Below are positions 26,642-35,201 of a DNA stretch of 64,000 nucleotides, piece after piece. Where the stretch lies: the NCBI GenBank assembly GCA_025141835.1, contig CP081102.1, positions 3,623,501-3,687,500 of the forward strand, read 5' to 3'. This stretch comes from Rhodobacteraceae bacterium M385 (GTDB lineage: Bacteria; Pseudomonadota; Alphaproteobacteria; Rhodobacterales; Rhodobacteraceae). The notes beneath the pieces are model-generated. The model was not told where the DNA came from and did not search any database. It worked only from the letters and a program-made list of their open reading frames with translations. Made by a program: the position numbers and the translations under genes. Each line of letters begins with the position of its first letter. Position 1 is the first letter of the stretch.

Positions 26642-27126
26642 GGTTTTTGGCCTCTGCCCTTCTGCTCTCAGTGCTCGCCGCAGCGTCATTTGGCATTTGG
26701 TCCGCGACAGCGCAAAGCGACGCAGAGGCCATCCCAGTGATGCCAAACACCGTCGATATTCTGCAAGGCGCAGCTCTTTACGCCGACAATTGCGCGGCCT
26801 GCCATGGAGCCAATCTTGAGGGGCAGCCGGATTGGCAAATCCCAGATGATGACGGAGTTTTACCCGCGCCGCCGCACGACGCCACTGGCCATACGTGGCA
26901 CCACACAGATGGGCTTCTGTTCAACTACACAGCTTTAGGCGGTCGCGAAATGATGGCACGCCTTGGGGTCGAGTTTAACAGCGGCATGCCCGGGATGGCT
27001 GACACGTTATCTGACCAAGAAATCTGGAATATTCTCGCTTTCATCCAATCGACCTGGCCCGACCGCCAGCGTGAGGGTCAAGCCGAGCGCACACAGGCGG
27101 AATTGTCCGCACAAGGAGATGGATAA
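26638..27126 (+). CDS. Exported monoheme cytochrome c
   Basis: 162 residues, signal peptide, heme site CAACHGANLEGQPDWQ, and distal Met in GVEFNSGMPGMADTLSDQE. The frame overlaps the end of the multicopper oxidase (ATGA). The coupling suggests it passes electrons to or from that oxidase. Confidence 0.87.
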   Translation: MRFLASALLLSVLAAASFGIWSATAQSDAEAIPVMPNTVDILQGAALYADNCAACHGANLEGQPDWQIPDDDGVLPAPPHDATGHTWHHTDGLLFNYTALGGREMMARLGVEFNSGMPGMADTLSDQEIWNILAFIQSTWPDRQREGQAERTQAELSAQGDG

Positions 27127-27127
27127 G

Positions 27128-27865
27128 ATGAGAACTATTGGAAGAATTCTTTTTGTCATGACGTTGGCGGTTTTACCTTTGGAAGCCATGGCGCAAGACA
27201 CTGTCACGGAAGACCGCGTGCGCGAACTGGTGCGCGAAACGCTTTTGGAGAACCCCGATATCTTAATTGAGGTCTTCGCTATCCTCGATCAAAGGGCCGC
27301 AGAAGCAGAGACTGCGTCGCGCGCAGACGTGATCGCCCAACAGCGGCTTCTATTGGAGCAAGATCCGAACGCTCCTGTCCTTGCTAACGCCGAAGGCGAT
27401 GTCACTATCGTGGAATTCTTCGACTACAACTGCCCCTACTGTCGCCGTGTGAAGCCTGCAGTTGAAGGTTTGATTGAAGCCGATGCCGGTGTGCGGTTTG
27501 TTTACCGTGAATGGCCTATTCTTGGGGATGGATCCGTCTTTGCTGCCCGCGCAGCTCTCGCGTCGAGAGAACAGGGGCTTTATGAAGAATTTCACTGGGC
27601 TTTGATGGGAATGGATGGCCGCGCCGAGGAGCGATCCGTTCTGATGATCGCCCGTGAAATCGGCCTCGATATTGAGCAATTGCGGGCCGATATGGAAGCA
27701 CCAGAGGTTGAAGAGCATATCGCCACCTCCATGCGGCTTGCTGAGCTTTTAGGTGTCACTGGAACGCCGGCATTCATCATTGGCGACAACCTTGTTCCGG
27801 GCGCCGTGGAGCAGTCGTTACTTCAAGCCTATGTTGATGAGGTCCGGGCCTCAGCGGTAGAATAA
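27128..27865 (+). CDS. DsbA-family (Com1/ScsC-like) thiol oxidoreductase
   Basis: 245 residues from the ATG at 27128, chosen because AAGGAG lies 9 nt upstream; the ATG at 27119 is too close to it. Signal peptide, a coiled N-terminal region (VRELVRETLLENPDILIEV, as in ScsC/Com1 oligomerisation stalks), then a thioredoxin fold with DYNCPYCRRVKP and cis-Pro GTPAFIIG. It is likely a periplasmic disulfide isomerase. It lies directly after the cytochrome gene. Confidence 0.88.
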   Translation: MRTIGRILFVMTLAVLPLEAMAQDTVTEDRVRELVRETLLENPDILIEVFAILDQRAAEAETASRADVIAQQRLLLEQDPNAPVLANAEGDVTIVEFFDYNCPYCRRVKPAVEGLIEADAGVRFVYREWPILGDGSVFAARAALASREQGLYEEFHWALMGMDGRAEERSVLMIAREIGLDIEQLRADMEAPEVEEHIATSMRLAELLGVTGTPAFIIGDNLVPGAVEQSLLQAYVDEVRASAVE

Positions 27866-28007
27866 ATGGGATCCGCGCAACAGGTTCTTGGGACAGGCTT
27901 GCAACAGTTGATTTCTGAAAACCGTGTTCACGAATGAGTGAATCGATTGGAAGCCAAATTTTAATGATCGTTGATTAGACGGAAAAATATCTACGGGAGT
28001 ATTGTCG

Positions 28008-28595
28008 ATGCCATCAGGAATAAGCCGCAGAAAATTCTCTTTCGGCCTTAGTGCTGCGGGGCTGCTTGGGGCGTCCGCTGTGTCTGCACACCCGTTTACC
28101 TTGCCTGAGCATTTTCTGCCGCAGTTGGTGAACACCAGACAGCCGAACTGGTTGCCCGGCGACGTCCACGTCGTACCGGACGAATTCCACCTCTACTTCA
28201 TGTTGGAGAACGGTCGTGCCATTCGGTATGGCGTTGGCGTAGGGCGCACGGGGCTATACGAGTCTGGTGTATTCACAGTTGCCAGAAAAGCGGAATGGCC
28301 GTGGTGGCGACCGACGAATGCAATGATCCGGCGCAATCCGGAGCAATACGCTAGGTTTGCAGACGGCATGCCAGGCGGACCTAACAATCCGTTGGGGGCC
28401 AGAGCACTCTACCTCTATGACGACGATGGCCATGACACGTATCTTCGTATCCATGGGACCAATGCACCAAGCACAATCGGTTCTGCGGTATCTAATGGCT
28501 GTGCTCGACTTACTAACGAACACGTCATTGATTTGTACCCACGCGTCGACGTTGGCGCACGGGTGCACCTCTATCCGAAGGTGACGACCGCATAG
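28008..28595 (+). CDS. Tat-exported L,D-transpeptidase (YkuD)
   Basis: 195 residues from the ATG at 28008 (GGGAG about 9 nt upstream). It has a twin-arginine-like signal (GISRRKFSFGLSAAGLLG). The catalytic signature is HGTNAPSTIGSAVSNGCARL, with SNGC in place of the more common SSGC; His and Cys are both kept. The region before it (RKAEWPWWRPTNAMIRRNPEQ) matches the paralogues at 4793-5422 and 49156-49797. It is convergent with copZ. Confidence 0.88.
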   Translation: MPSGISRRKFSFGLSAAGLLGASAVSAHPFTLPEHFLPQLVNTRQPNWLPGDVHVVPDEFHLYFMLENGRAIRYGVGVGRTGLYESGVFTVARKAEWPWWRPTNAMIRRNPEQYARFADGMPGGPNNPLGARALYLYDDDGHDTYLRIHGTNAPSTIGSAVSNGCARLTNEHVIDLYPRVDVGARVHLYPKVTTA

Positions 28596-28611
28596 GGTTG
28601 CCTTAGCAACC
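28596..28611. terminator. Stem-loop after the L,D-transpeptidase gene
   Basis: GGTTGC-CTTA-GCAACC, a 6-bp perfect stem with a 4-nt loop, followed by CTTTGCGCTT. It lies between convergent genes immediately after the stop codon, so it may act in both directions. Confidence 0.5.
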
Positions 28612-28638
28612 TTTGCGCTTGGCTGCCGATGCCCCCTG

Positions 28639-28833
28639 CTAGGCGACTGCGGACTCGTAGCCTGCGTCTTTCATCACGGACTGAAGTTGCGAGCCAGCAA
28701 GGCTGCTCTCAATTTCGATAGCTCGCTTAGGCATATCGAAGTCCAGCGTGGCGGCTGGATCCGCACCCTTTATGGCGGTTTCAATTGCTGACTTGCAGTG
28801 GCCGCAGCTCATCTCCGGTACGTTGAATCGCAT
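28639..28833 (-). CDS. copZ: Copper chaperone CopZ (HMA domain)
   Basis: 64 residues: a single ferredoxin-like HMA domain with the Cu(I)-binding motif MSCGHCKSAI near residue 8. The length is standard for CopZ. It delivers Cu(I) to CopA in the cytoplasm. It is divergent from copA with a CueR-type operator facing each way. Confidence 0.92.
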   Translation of the reverse strand: MRFNVPEMSCGHCKSAIETAIKGADPAATLDFDMPKRAIEIESSLAGSQLQSVMKDAGYESAVA

Positions 28834-28871
28834 GTCTATTCCTTAACTCTCGAAGTTTTTCAGGAACCATG

Positions 28872-28898
28872 TGCAAGCTTGCTGCGCCGGAAGGTCAA
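28872..28898 (-). promoter_or_regulatory. CueR-type operator/promoter for copZ
   Basis: Minus-strand -35 TTGACC (plus 28893-28898) and a spacer beginning TTCCGGCGCAGC. The dyad is less perfect than in the copA operator 30 bp away. Confidence 0.65.
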
Positions 28899-28923
28899 TC
28901 CCTCAAATTAAATTCTCCACCCC

Positions 28924-28954
28924 TTGACCTTCCAGCTACTGGAATCCCTATGTG
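28924..28954 (+). promoter_or_regulatory. CueR-type operator/promoter for copA
   Basis: -35 TTGACC (28924-28929), a 19-bp spacer (28930-28948) with the dyad TTCCAG/CTGGAA, and -10 TATGTG. This is the best match in the window to the known CueR operator (CCTTCC...GGAAGG in a 19-bp spacer). Confidence 0.8.
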
Positions 28955-28984
28955 TCTAACTGAAGATTTTTCAGGAGAGCCGCA

Positions 28985-31507
28985 ATGCTACCGACATCGA
29001 CGTCAAAATCCTTGAGTATTGACGGCATGAGCTGCGCCTCTTGCGTTGGCCGCGTGGACCGCGCATTGACTGCAATTGGCGGCGTCAGTGATGTGCATGT
29101 GAACCTCGCCACAGAAAGCGCCAGCTTGGTCGTTGAAGACGCCCAAGGCTTGAAGCAGGCAGCGGACACGTTGAGCGATTTGGGCTATCCAGCGCGCACT
29201 GCGCGCGTGACGCTCAACATCGCAAGCATGACCTGCGCGTCGTGTGTCGGTCGCGTGGACAAGGCGCTTGCGAAGGTGCCCGGTGTCTTGGACGTCTCGG
29301 TCAATTTGGCGACTGAAACGGCGATGATTACCTTTCTGGAGGGCGTTATCGCGCCAAGCGACCTCGCGGCTGCATCGACAGACGCGGGGTACCCAGCGAA
29401 CGTGATAGAGGCGGACGCGCCTTTAGATAGGTCTGCTGAGAAGGAAGAGGAAGCTCAGCTCGCGTTGCGCCGAACGCTGTTTGCCGCTGCTTTATCTCTG
29501 CCTGTTTTCGTCCTCGAGATGGGAGCCCACGTCATACCGGGCGCCCACGCGTTCATTGGGGCCACGATCGGTCACCAGACCAGTTGGCTGATTCAGTTCG
29601 TTTTGACAACAATCGTGCTGATTGGGCCCGGTCGAGGCTTCTATCTCAAGGGATTTCCGGCTCTGCTGAAGGGTGCCCCGGATATGAATTCGCTTGTCGC
29701 TGTGGGAACCTCCGCCGCTTACACCTATTCGCTTGTGGCGACATTTGCGCCATCGCTCCTGCCCGATGTTGCGCGCGCAGTCTATTTCGAGGCCGCAGCC
29801 GTCATCGTAACGTTGATCCTGCTTGGTCGATTCCTTGAGGCCCGCGCCAAAGGTCGAACAGGGGCCGCCATTCAAAAACTTCTGGGGCTGCAAGTCCGAA
29901 CAGCCCGGATGCTGCGCGACGGTGAACCTGTTGATGTGGCGTTAGAGGACATCGTGGAAGCCGACGTGCTTATTGTGCGTCCGGGCGAGCGGATTGCCGT
30001 CGATGGAGAGGTCGTCGAGGGCAGCAGCCACGTGGATGAAAGCATGATCACTGGTGAACCCATTCCAGCAGGCAAGACCGTAGGCGATGCGGTGACAGGT
30101 GGCACGGTCAACGGCGCAGGCAGCTTCCGCTTTCGCGCAACCCGGGTGGGTGCCGATACGACACTGTCGCAGATCATCCGCATGGTGCAGGACGCCCAAG
30201 GTGCGAAACTTCCGATCCAGGCTTTGGTGGACCGCGTGACCATGTGGTTCGTACCTGCCGTGATGGCGCTAGCTGCCTTAACCGTCGCTGTATGGCTGGT
30301 CGTCGGTCCTGATCCGGCCATTACCTTTGCGTTGGTGGCCGGTGTTTCGGTCCTGATCATCGCGTGTCCTTGCGCCATGGGACTGGCGACGCCGACCTCG
30401 ATCATGGTCGGCACCGGCCGTGCGGCCGAGATGGGCGTGCTGTTCCGCAAGGGTGATGCCTTGCAGCAGTTGGTCGATGTGAGCGTAGTTGCCCTCGACA
30501 AGACCGGGACGATCACGGCGGGCCGGCCAGAATTGACCGAGTTGGTACTTGCCGACGGGTTCACGCGCGCGGATTTGCTCTCGCTTGTCGCTGCCGTCGA
30601 GGAACAATCCGAGCATCCGATTGCCGAGGCCATCGTGCGCATGGCCCGTCAGGAAAACGTCGCCCGTGCGGACGTTACCAGCTTTGAAGCGATCCCCGGA
30701 TACGGAGTGCGTGCCCAAGTGGCCGGGCATGACGTATTGGTCGGTGCTGACCGACTGCTGGAGCGTGAAGGCATCGCATTGGGTGGCCTGAAAGAAACGG
30801 AAACCGAGCTTGCAACCAGAGGCCGAACAGCGCTTTTTGCCGCCATAGACGGGAAGGTTGCGGCTGTCATAGCCGTCTCCGATCCAGTCAAACCAGCCAG
30901 CGCGTCAGCCATTCGGGCGTTACACGATCTCGGCCTACGGGTTGCCATGATCACCGGTGATAAACGCGAAACAGCAGAAGCTATTGCGGCTGAAATCGGC
31001 ATTGACGAGATCGTCGCCGGTGTCCTCCCCGATGGTAAAGTCCGCGCATTGGACGAATTGCGGGGAGGCGGGCGCAAAGTTGCGTTTGTTGGCGATGGCA
31101 TCAACGATGCCCCTGCCCTTGCGCACGCTGATGTCGGTATCGCAATTGGCACTGGCACCGACGTGGCGATCGAATCCGCTGATGTCGTTCTAATGTCTGG
31201 CGACTTGGCAGGCGTCGTGAACGCATTTGAAGTATCGCGGCGCACCATGCGGAATATCAGGCAGAACCTGATCTGGGCCTTTGCTTACAACACCGCCCTT
31301 ATCCCCGTTGCGGCGGGTGTCCTGTTCCCGGTTTTCGGAGTGCTCTTGTCGCCGGTCTTTGCCGCGGGCGCGATGGCCCTGTCGTCAGTCTCGGTCCTGG
31401 CCAATGCGCTTCGTTTGCGTCGCATCCAACCCGCAATGCGGGAGGGCGGAGACGATGGGCCAAAAGCCACCACCGCCCCTAATCTACAACCCGTGGCAGC
31501 AGAATGA
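28985..31507 (+). CDS. copA: Copper-translocating P1B-1 ATPase with two HMA domains
   Basis: 840 residues. Two N-terminal HMA domains (GMSCASCVGRVD near residue 15, SMTCASCVGRVD near 82) precede a standard P1B core: MITGEPIP, CPC (IIACPCAMGLATP), DKTGTITAG, the HP motif (SEHPIAEAI) and GDGINDAPAL. It exports Cu(I) across the inner membrane. It sits between copZ (divergent) and cueR (32 nt downstream). It differs from the YHS-type ATPase at 8410-10749, so the window has both fast-efflux and YHS-type copper pumps. Confidence 0.95.
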   Translation: MLPTSTSKSLSIDGMSCASCVGRVDRALTAIGGVSDVHVNLATESASLVVEDAQGLKQAADTLSDLGYPARTARVTLNIASMTCASCVGRVDKALAKVPGVLDVSVNLATETAMITFLEGVIAPSDLAAASTDAGYPANVIEADAPLDRSAEKEEEAQLALRRTLFAAALSLPVFVLEMGAHVIPGAHAFIGATIGHQTSWLIQFVLTTIVLIGPGRGFYLKGFPALLKGAPDMNSLVAVGTSAAYTYSLVATFAPSLLPDVARAVYFEAAAVIVTLILLGRFLEARAKGRTGAAIQKLLGLQVRTARMLRDGEPVDVALEDIVEADVLIVRPGERIAVDGEVVEGSSHVDESMITGEPIPAGKTVGDAVTGGTVNGAGSFRFRATRVGADTTLSQIIRMVQDAQGAKLPIQALVDRVTMWFVPAVMALAALTVAVWLVVGPDPAITFALVAGVSVLIIACPCAMGLATPTSIMVGTGRAAEMGVLFRKGDALQQLVDVSVVALDKTGTITAGRPELTELVLADGFTRADLLSLVAAVEEQSEHPIAEAIVRMARQENVARADVTSFEAIPGYGVRAQVAGHDVLVGADRLLEREGIALGGLKETETELATRGRTALFAAIDGKVAAVIAVSDPVKPASASAIRALHDLGLRVAMITGDKRETAEAIAAEIGIDEIVAGVLPDGKVRALDELRGGGRKVAFVGDGINDAPALAHADVGIAIGTGTDVAIESADVVLMSGDLAGVVNAFEVSRRTMRNIRQNLIWAFAYNTALIPVAAGVLFPVFGVLLSPVFAAGAMALSSVSVLANALRLRRIQPAMREGGDDGPKATTAPNLQPVAAE

Positions 31508-31538
31508 TCCCCGCCGCAAATGCACAGGAGAGACAGTC

Positions 31539-31943
31539 ATGAACATCGGTGATGTATCCAAGATGGCAGGCGTTCCTACAAAAACCATCCGCTATTACGA
31601 GGACATCGGGCTAATAAAGCCGTTGCGCAGTGGAAACGGCTACCGATCGTTCCGGGAAACGGACGCCCACAAACTCGCGTTTCTAGGCCGCGCGCGGGCT
31701 CTTGGGTTTTCCATCGCGGATTGCCGCAACCTGTTGCAGCTCTATGAGGATGACAGCCGGACCAGCGCTGAAGTGAAGGAAATTGCACAAGAACACTTGG
31801 AGGAAATTGAGCGGAAAATCCGCGACTTGGACGACATGCGCGGAACCTTAGCATCCCTTATCTCGGCGTGTGCAGGCGATCACAGGCCAGATTGTCCAAT
31901 CCTGTCTTCGCTAGGCGACGCGGGTAACATCAGGAACACTTAA
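31539..31943 (+). CDS. cueR: MerR-family copper sensor CueR
   Basis: 134 residues from the ATG at 31539 (AGGAGAG upstream). N-terminal HTH (MNIGDVSKMAGVPTKTIRYYEDIGL), long dimer helix, and metal loop with Cys111 and Cys119 (CAGDHRPDCPI). The position that is Cys in sensors of divalent ions is Ser/Thr here (DDSRTSAEV), the known mark of Cu(I)/Ag(I)/Au(I) sensors. It likely controls the TTCCAG/CTGGAA class of promoters in the window. Confidence 0.9.
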   Translation: MNIGDVSKMAGVPTKTIRYYEDIGLIKPLRSGNGYRSFRETDAHKLAFLGRARALGFSIADCRNLLQLYEDDSRTSAEVKEIAQEHLEEIERKIRDLDDMRGTLASLISACAGDHRPDCPILSSLGDAGNIRNT

Positions 31944-32041
31944 CGAGAAGTCTGCGTGCGAGATGTTGCAGGAGCGCAGCCAACATGATCCGCGTAAAAG
32001 CGGCGACAACACGGATCTGGTTGTAACAAACGCATAAGCTA

Positions 32042-32061
32042 GCGCGTACGAAGTTACGCGC
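32042..32061. terminator. Stem-loop between convergent cueR and Rieske genes
   Basis: GCGCGTA and TACGCGC form a 7-bp stem around CGAAGT. It ends 1 nt from the Rieske stop codon. There is no clean T-tract, so termination is plausible but not certain. Confidence 0.4.
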
Positions 32062-32062
32062 C

Positions 32063-32623
32063 TCAACCCAACGTTAAGATCAAGTCATCGGACAAATCCA
32101 ACCTGGGTATATGAAGGTTCTCAGGTGCCGGTCCCCTGCGAATGCGGCCGGCCGTATCATAATGGGATCCATGGCACGGGCAGAACCACCCACCAAAATC
32201 GCCAGCTCCGTCACCAATTGGAACACATCCAAGATGAGTGCAGACGCCGATCATAACTAGAAATTCTGGCCGGTCTGATACCGCTCGGTTTGCATCGATG
32301 GCGACACTTGCATCGGGAACGTTTGGGTTGCGCGCTATGGAGTCAGGCAGGGCGCTGACGTCCTCCGCTTGGGCTTCGGCTATTTCGCCCTCGGTCCGGT
32401 AGCGAATGAAAACCGGCTTTCCCCGCCATTCGACCGTCAACTGGCTTCCGACCGTGAGACCGGAGATGTCCACTCGAATACTGGAAAGAGCGACCACATC
32501 CGCGCTTGGGTTCATCGAGTTGATCAACGGCCACACCGCCGCACCCGCGGCAACCGCGCCGACGGCACCCGTCGCGTAAAAGAGGAAGTCCCTTCGAGGT
32601 GCAGTGTCCAAAGTTGCTGACAT
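32063..32623 (-). CDS. petA: Rieske iron-sulfur subunit of cytochrome bc1 (orphan copy)
   Basis: 186 residues: a Tat-type N-terminus (TAPRRDFLFYATGAVGAVAAG), then the Rieske fold with the two cluster motifs CTHLGC and CPCHGSHYD, so all four 2Fe-2S ligands and the flanking Cys pair are present. It normally works with cytochrome b and c1, but petB and petC are not next to it. A CueR-type operator lies just upstream. A copper-induced spare Rieske subunit is an unusual idea that fits the island. Confidence 0.92.
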   Translation of the reverse strand: MSATLDTAPRRDFLFYATGAVGAVAAGAAVWPLINSMNPSADVVALSSIRVDISGLTVGSQLTVEWRGKPVFIRYRTEGEIAEAQAEDVSALPDSIARNPNVPDASVAIDANRAVSDRPEFLVMIGVCTHLGCVPIGDGAGDFGGWFCPCHGSHYDTAGRIRRGPAPENLHIPRLDLSDDLILTLG

Positions 32624-32629
32624 AGATCA

Positions 32630-32660
32630 ATCATGCTCCCTTCCTGCGCTGGAAGCTCAA
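32630..32660 (-). promoter_or_regulatory. CueR-type operator/promoter for the Rieske gene
   Basis: Minus-strand -35 TTGAGC (plus 32655-32660), a 19-bp spacer starting TTCCAGCGCAGGAAGG, and -10 CATGAT. The dyad is identical in its first 14 bases to the one upstream of 22450. Confidence 0.7.
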
Positions 32661-32731
32661 GAGCATTCTTGAAAGAAGCAGACCGCGATATCAGCCCTGC
32701 CGGACCCTCAAGCAAAGAAAAACCGGAACCG

Positions 32732-32762
32732 TTGGAACCCTCCCACGCTGGAATGTCGTTTC
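32732..32762 (+). promoter_or_regulatory. Possible MerR-type operator for the DUF305 gene
   Basis: -35 TTGGAA at 32732 and a spacer containing CTCCCACGCTGGAAT. Only one half-site (GCTGGAA) matches the CueR class well, so this is the weakest of the set. Confidence 0.45.
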
Positions 32763-32792
32763 CCATTCATACAATTACTCTTGGAGGATCGA

Positions 32793-33341
32793 ATGTCAGT
32801 TTCCAATACGACCAACCAAACCCGCCATAAATCCGGAAACACGCCTGCAAGTGACCAAGGCCACGGCTCATACGGTCGATTTTTTGCGATGGTCGGCACG
32901 GCAACAGCCATCATGTTCGGCCTGATGTACCTCAACACCTATGCGCTTGATCATGTGTTCTTTAGCGAGACGCGGTTCTACATGACGTTTGTCATGGGGG
33001 CTGTGATGGCCACCGTGATGCTACTGTTCATGCTGGGAATGTACCGTAATAAAGCGGCGAACTTGGCGATATTCATCGGCTCGATCATCGTGTTTGCGGG
33101 GTCGCTTTGGCTTGTTCGAAGCCAGTCGACCGTGGAAGACGTTAGCTGGATGCGTGCCATGATCCCGCATCATTCCATCGCGATCCTGACCAGTGAACGT
33201 GCTACTTTCTCAGACCATCGTGTGCAGTCGCTTGCGAACGAAATCATCGAGGCGCAGCGTCTTGAAATCGATGAAATGCGCGCGCTGATCACTGACTTAC
33301 AGGGCGGACCGGTTGCAACACCCGAGCTTGACGGGCAGTAA
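32793..33341 (+). CDS. DUF305 membrane protein
   Basis: 182 residues from the ATG at 32793 (GGAGG 7 nt upstream). Three membrane segments (FFAMVGTATAIMFGLMYLNTYA; FVMGAVMATVMLLFMLGMY; LAIFIGSIIVFAGSLWLV) precede a periplasmic DUF305 part with WMRAMIPHHSIAI and EIIEAQRLEIDEMRALI. DUF305 proteins are commonly linked to copper loci and carry His/Met ligands (IPHH). It is likely a membrane-tethered metal-binding protein. Confidence 0.82.
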   Translation: MSVSNTTNQTRHKSGNTPASDQGHGSYGRFFAMVGTATAIMFGLMYLNTYALDHVFFSETRFYMTFVMGAVMATVMLLFMLGMYRNKAANLAIFIGSIIVFAGSLWLVRSQSTVEDVSWMRAMIPHHSIAILTSERATFSDHRVQSLANEIIEAQRLEIDEMRALITDLQGGPVATPELDGQ

Positions 33342-33391
33342 TTGGTTTGTGCGAAAAACATGGCGAGGGCTCAACTACTGGCCTTTGCCGA

Positions 33392-34069
33392 TCAAGGTGT
33401 TTGCAATGCAACGATCAGGTTGGCCAACGCCGTCAATAGCAGCGTGAAGATCCCAAAATAGACAAATGCGCTCAGCACACTCAATGTTGCTATACCGCCC
33501 TTTCCCAGCCAAGCCAACTTGCCTTGGATTCTTCGGCTCATTCGTCCATCCCCCGCAAGAAGCACTGAGATCACGTTTAGATACAGCGGTACCGCGCTTA
33601 TCATTGTTGCGTAAAGGTAAACTCCTGAAATGTTCTCGAACATCGCTGATCGTGCGAGTGTCGGGCCGACCACACGCAACGCTTGCCATCGATCACCACC
33701 AAATGAACCAAACCAGTCGGCAGACACAAAATAGATGAAGGCATGCAACGCGACAAACACGCAGATCCTAGATGGCAAGTCTACTATGAGGATGAGGATA
33801 GGCGATGAGTGAGTCCCCTGTCTCTTGGCCGAGACAGCATAAAGGAAGAAACTCAGGTAGTTGACCGCGAACACCACAGGGATGCCATTTGTAAGAACTT
33901 GTCTTAGGAAGCGCCGCAATGCTGGACCACTTTCCAGAAGCATGGAGCCAAAACCCGGTGTGAGCGCAACATAGAACAGCAAGAGCGGAACTAGACTGAC
34001 ACAGCTCAGGATCAGCGTATTCGCTGCAAACCGTGAGAACGGTAAGTCGAGTGAGAAAAAGCGATCCAT
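33392..34069 (-). CDS. Five-helix membrane protein of unknown family (intact copy of a duplicated gene)
   Basis: 225 residues with about five membrane segments (TLILSCVSLVPLLLFYVAL; VVFAVNYLSFFLYAV; RICVFVALHAFIYFVSA; YLYATMISAVPLYLNVISVL; FVYFGIFTLLLTALANLIVA). No known domain is recognised. A second, decayed copy lies at 49976-50403 on the same strand. It is convergent with the DUF305 gene. Function is unknown. Confidence 0.6.
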   Translation of the reverse strand: MDRFFSLDLPFSRFAANTLILSCVSLVPLLLFYVALTPGFGSMLLESGPALRRFLRQVLTNGIPVVFAVNYLSFFLYAVSAKRQGTHSSPILILIVDLPSRICVFVALHAFIYFVSADWFGSFGGDRWQALRVVGPTLARSAMFENISGVYLYATMISAVPLYLNVISVLLAGDGRMSRRIQGKLAWLGKGGIATLSVLSAFVYFGIFTLLLTALANLIVALQTP

Positions 34070-34488
34070 GGTGGCGCAGTGTCGCCGTTTGGGGACCTCA
34101 AGGCGAGTGGAATAACGCGCTTTTGACGCCCGAAGATCGACCCACTGGTTGGCTATTGATTGTTATGGTGTTGCTGGATGCCGCACTTCGAAATTCTTGA
34201 ATGTCCGCTAGTGCCCTGAAGGCTACTTGGGGAACCGCCTGAAGCGAGTTGTGGCACCTCCTCGCTACTGAATTCGACAGTTCCAGGAGCTTAAAATTGG
34301 TACGAATGACATGATGCCGCGAGCCAGAGGCCTCAGCTTAGCCAGCCACCTGACCAATCACCATGCTCATGTTACACATGGTTACACATCTGATTTTGTC
34401 ATCTGAGATCCGGTTGGCTACGTAGGTTGCAATATCACGGCAAACGTGGCGGACTTATTCGCTTTGCCCAGACAAAGGACAAGACACG
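34070..34488. other. Intergenic region upstream of dsbB
   Basis: About 420 bases without a supported gene. It holds the GTTACACAT pair at 34371-34390 and divergent promoter space for the membrane protein and DsbB. Confidence 0.4.
34371..34390 (+). promoter_or_regulatory. Tandem GTTACACAT half-sites (10-bp spacing)
   Basis: GTTACACATG followed by GTTACACATC, one helical turn apart, about 100 bp upstream of dsbB. It resembles the GTTACAA/GTGACAA pair at 12774 before the response regulator gene and could be a second target of that regulator. Confidence 0.4.
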
Positions 34489-34992
34489 GTGACATTCGAC
34501 GACACGAAAACTGGGGTTGTTGCCGCCGCCGGGTCGGGCCTTCTGCTAGCTACTGCTTGGACCTTTCAGGCCTTTGGCTATGCCCCATGTTCAATGTGCA
34601 TACTGCAACGATATCCGCATGTCGCGGCAGTATTGGTAGGCATATTGGTTCTTTTGGGCTTGCGCCATCCGGTCATGTATCTGCTCGGTGCCGCCGCCGC
34701 CGCCACGACCGGAACGATAGCAATTTACCACACGGGAGTTGAGCGAGATTGGTGGGAAGGCCCCACCAGTTGCACTGGCTCCGGGCAAAATTTGTCGAGC
34801 ATGGATGTCGTAGATCTTCTTTCGACTGACGCGGGGCCGACGTTGGTTATGTGCGATCAGGTCGCTTGGGAGTTTCTCTCTATTTCAATGGCAAGTTGGA
34901 ATGCCATCGGCAGCTTTGGACTGATGCTGCTCTGGATCATTGCTCTAAGAATGAGGATCAAAAAGCGACGTTACTCGGCTCACTCCGACTGA
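34489..34992 (+). CDS. dsbB: DsbB-family disulfide bond formation protein
   Basis: 167 residues from a GTG. Four membrane segments; the first Cys pair is APCSMCILQRYP and the second is SC-N28-C between helices 3 and 4 (TSCTGSGQNLS...LVMCDQ). It reoxidises DsbA and passes electrons to quinone. It has its own promoter region and stands alone. A second, shorter DsbB-like protein is at 39435-39857. Confidence 0.87.
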   Translation: MTFDDTKTGVVAAAGSGLLLATAWTFQAFGYAPCSMCILQRYPHVAAVLVGILVLLGLRHPVMYLLGAAAAATTGTIAIYHTGVERDWWEGPTSCTGSGQNLSSMDVVDLLSTDAGPTLVMCDQVAWEFLSISMASWNAIGSFGLMLLWIIALRMRIKKRRYSAHSD

Positions 34993-35201
34993 CGGACCGT
35001 TGTGTTGACCCGTTCACAGAAATCTTTCGTGGGTTAGGCCAACATTGCTTTAAATATGAATTCGCAAAATGGATTGCATGAAACCTAGTGTATCCAACAC
35101 GAACCGAGATGCATCAAGGAACGCGATTGTTGGCATCCTGAGAAAAGGGTGGACATGCAATTGTTGAGCTAGAGCTAGTGCTAGTGCATTTCGAAAAGGC
35201 T

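Noticed and set aside
29872..31248. Long minus-strand frames opposite copA
   Set aside because: Antisense shadow of a well-defined ATPase gene.
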